From Zarea fungicola (Eukaryota > Ascomycota > Sordariomycetes > Hypocreales > Cordycipitaceae), in assembly GCA_900169235.1 (NCBI GenBank), contig FWCC01000165.1, positions 1 to 19,973 of the forward strand: a stretch of DNA of 19,973 nt. Direction: 5' to 3'. The notes beneath the pieces are model-generated. The model had not been told where the DNA came from and ran no database searches. It saw nothing but the letters and a program-made list of their open reading frames with translations. This document shows, in pieces, positions 18,969 to 19,973 of this stretch. The translations under genes were made by a program, and so were the position numbers. How positions within the stretch are numbered: the stretch's first letter is position 1; the number at the start of each line of letters is the position of its first letter.

Positions 18969-19973
18969 ATGCTCGCACAGGCGAAGACCCATGGATCACC
19001 TCTGGCATCCCAAATGGCCCCTCATCAGATGCCTCTGAAGCTCCCTCTTCGGTCAGGAGACGGAAATCCGGCGAAGAGGAATAGCAAATGGTCTTCTGAT
19101 GAAGACAATGTCCTCTTCAACCTTCATAGAAGAGGCCTGCTGTGGGATGATCTCGGAACAGTTGCCCGGCCGGAGTGCTCCCAGCTGCCGATTTCGCTTC
19201 CAAAACTATCTTGGTCCGGCCAGGCAGCAGTATGAACTTAAAAACAATCTAGCCAGACACTACGAGAGGGAAGTCCTTATTTCCTATCCTTCTAACAGAT
19301 TGTCAGTATACTGCAATAGTCGTCATCTCCATCCGTTTGGTTCATGGACTGATCCCAGACAACTAATATCGTTTGCTTATAGGCTCAAGCAAGATTTCTG
19401 GAAGAAAGTGGCAACAGAACTCGGCATCTCTTGGCGCGCGGCAGAAGCAATGCACTGGCAGCTGGGAGAAAAAGGCATGAGACAATTAGCCAACCAAAAC
19501 TCGGAAACCACAGGCCACACAAAACCGCATTCACAGCATAGTGTGCGGTCAGATCCATCGCAGTATTCAAATGCGGTTGCTGGCAGCTCACAACCAGCTT
19601 TAGTCCTGTCATTCGCAGCTCCTCCGCATCTGATGCCAAGTGCTAGCACAACGCTACCAGACCAACTGCAACAACACCAGCACCAGCAATCACCTCAACC
19701 GCCGCCTGACAACTACGTGATGGGCGCTGACATGCCGCCGATTTGGAAACCGAATCATCAAGGAAGACAAGCCCTGCCTCGTATCCCTGAACTGAGGGAA
19801 AATAACTTGGTCACCCCGCCTCTTATCCCCAATTGCCCAAGTGGTCCGTACATCCACAGCAACTTGGCAACACTACGCAAGATCACGGACGATTTAAACG
19901 GTCTCGGTGTCCCCATGACCTGTTACGTGAGGGCAGGCACCGACCACGGACCAGCGCTCCTAATAGTCCAGAC
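18969..19973 (+). pseudogene. Myb-like DNA-binding protein gene, apparently disrupted, 3' end outside window
   Basis: From the ATG at 18969 (the frame is open slightly upstream, but only from a TTG) the protein reads toward a Myb/SANT helix: KWSSDEDNVLFNLHRRGLLWD. The expected continuation (ISEQLPGRS, then a CRFRFQNYL helix and LARHYER) is one base out of frame, so a frameshift lies at about 19146-19149. The following intron should start after 19268, but the donor reads GGAAGT instead of GTAAGT. The acceptor (CTAAT...TTATAG, 19381-19382) is intact and leads into LKQDFWKKVATEL, AAEAMHWQLGE and a Gln/His/Pro-rich tail that runs off the window. A substitute splice 19273-19389 (GT...AAG) would keep the frame. 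If expressed as is, only a shorter protein from the ATG at 19147 would carry the second half. The family is probably a nuclear transcription regulator. Confidence 0.65.

Noticed and set aside
1..19973. CRISPR arrays, telomeric TTAGGG arrays, rRNA genes
   Set aside because: No regularly spaced direct repeats, no TTAGGG runs and no rRNA-like conserved blocks were seen.

Overview
The window looks like nuclear DNA of a filamentous ascomycete (Pezizomycotina, probably Sordariomycetes). The evidence is short GT-AG introns with CTAAC/CTGAC-type branch sites, and typical fungal families: a NACHT NTPase, a small F-box/Cys-rich protein, a WD40 protein, a Myb-like regulator, and relics of Mutator-like and Tc1/mariner transposons. 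Two 2-base N runs (562-563 and 1594-1595) mark a draft assembly. Species cannot be fixed from the sequence.

Layout. 1-561 is a complete short element with 40-bp terminal inverted repeats. It encodes a FAR1-like DNA-binding domain and a zinc knuckle but no transposase core. 564-4218 is gene-poor, with a poly-A/GAAA tract. 4219-5351 (+) is a multi-exon WD40-type gene, followed by an AT-rich stretch with doubtful coding traces. 9328-6620 (-) is a three-exon gene joining an N-terminal caspase-like (C14/metacaspase-type) fold, with candidate His/Cys dyad H151/C196, to a conserved-looking middle region and four C2H2-type zinc fingers. 12443-10187 (-) is a four-exon NACHT NTPase gene (NLR-like) lacking recognisable C-terminal repeats. 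12444-14895 is a junkyard with a protein-kinase-like fragment (13316-13612, +) and a broken Tc1/mariner transposase (about 14700-13890, -). 15447-14896 (-) is an F-box protein with paired-cysteine motifs. 15448-18968 is mostly non-coding, with one tentative lysine-rich reading frame. From 18969 to the right edge (+) lies a Myb-like gene that carries an apparent frameshift and a damaged splice donor and runs out of the window.

The most interesting part is 6620-12443. A NACHT NTPase gene and a caspase-like/C2H2 fusion gene lie on the same strand, with under 900 bp between stop and start. Both families are associated with signalling or regulated cell death in fungi, so a functional pairing is possible, but it is inference. 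All multi-exon models were built by hand from splice motifs and frame continuity, without transcripts or database searches.
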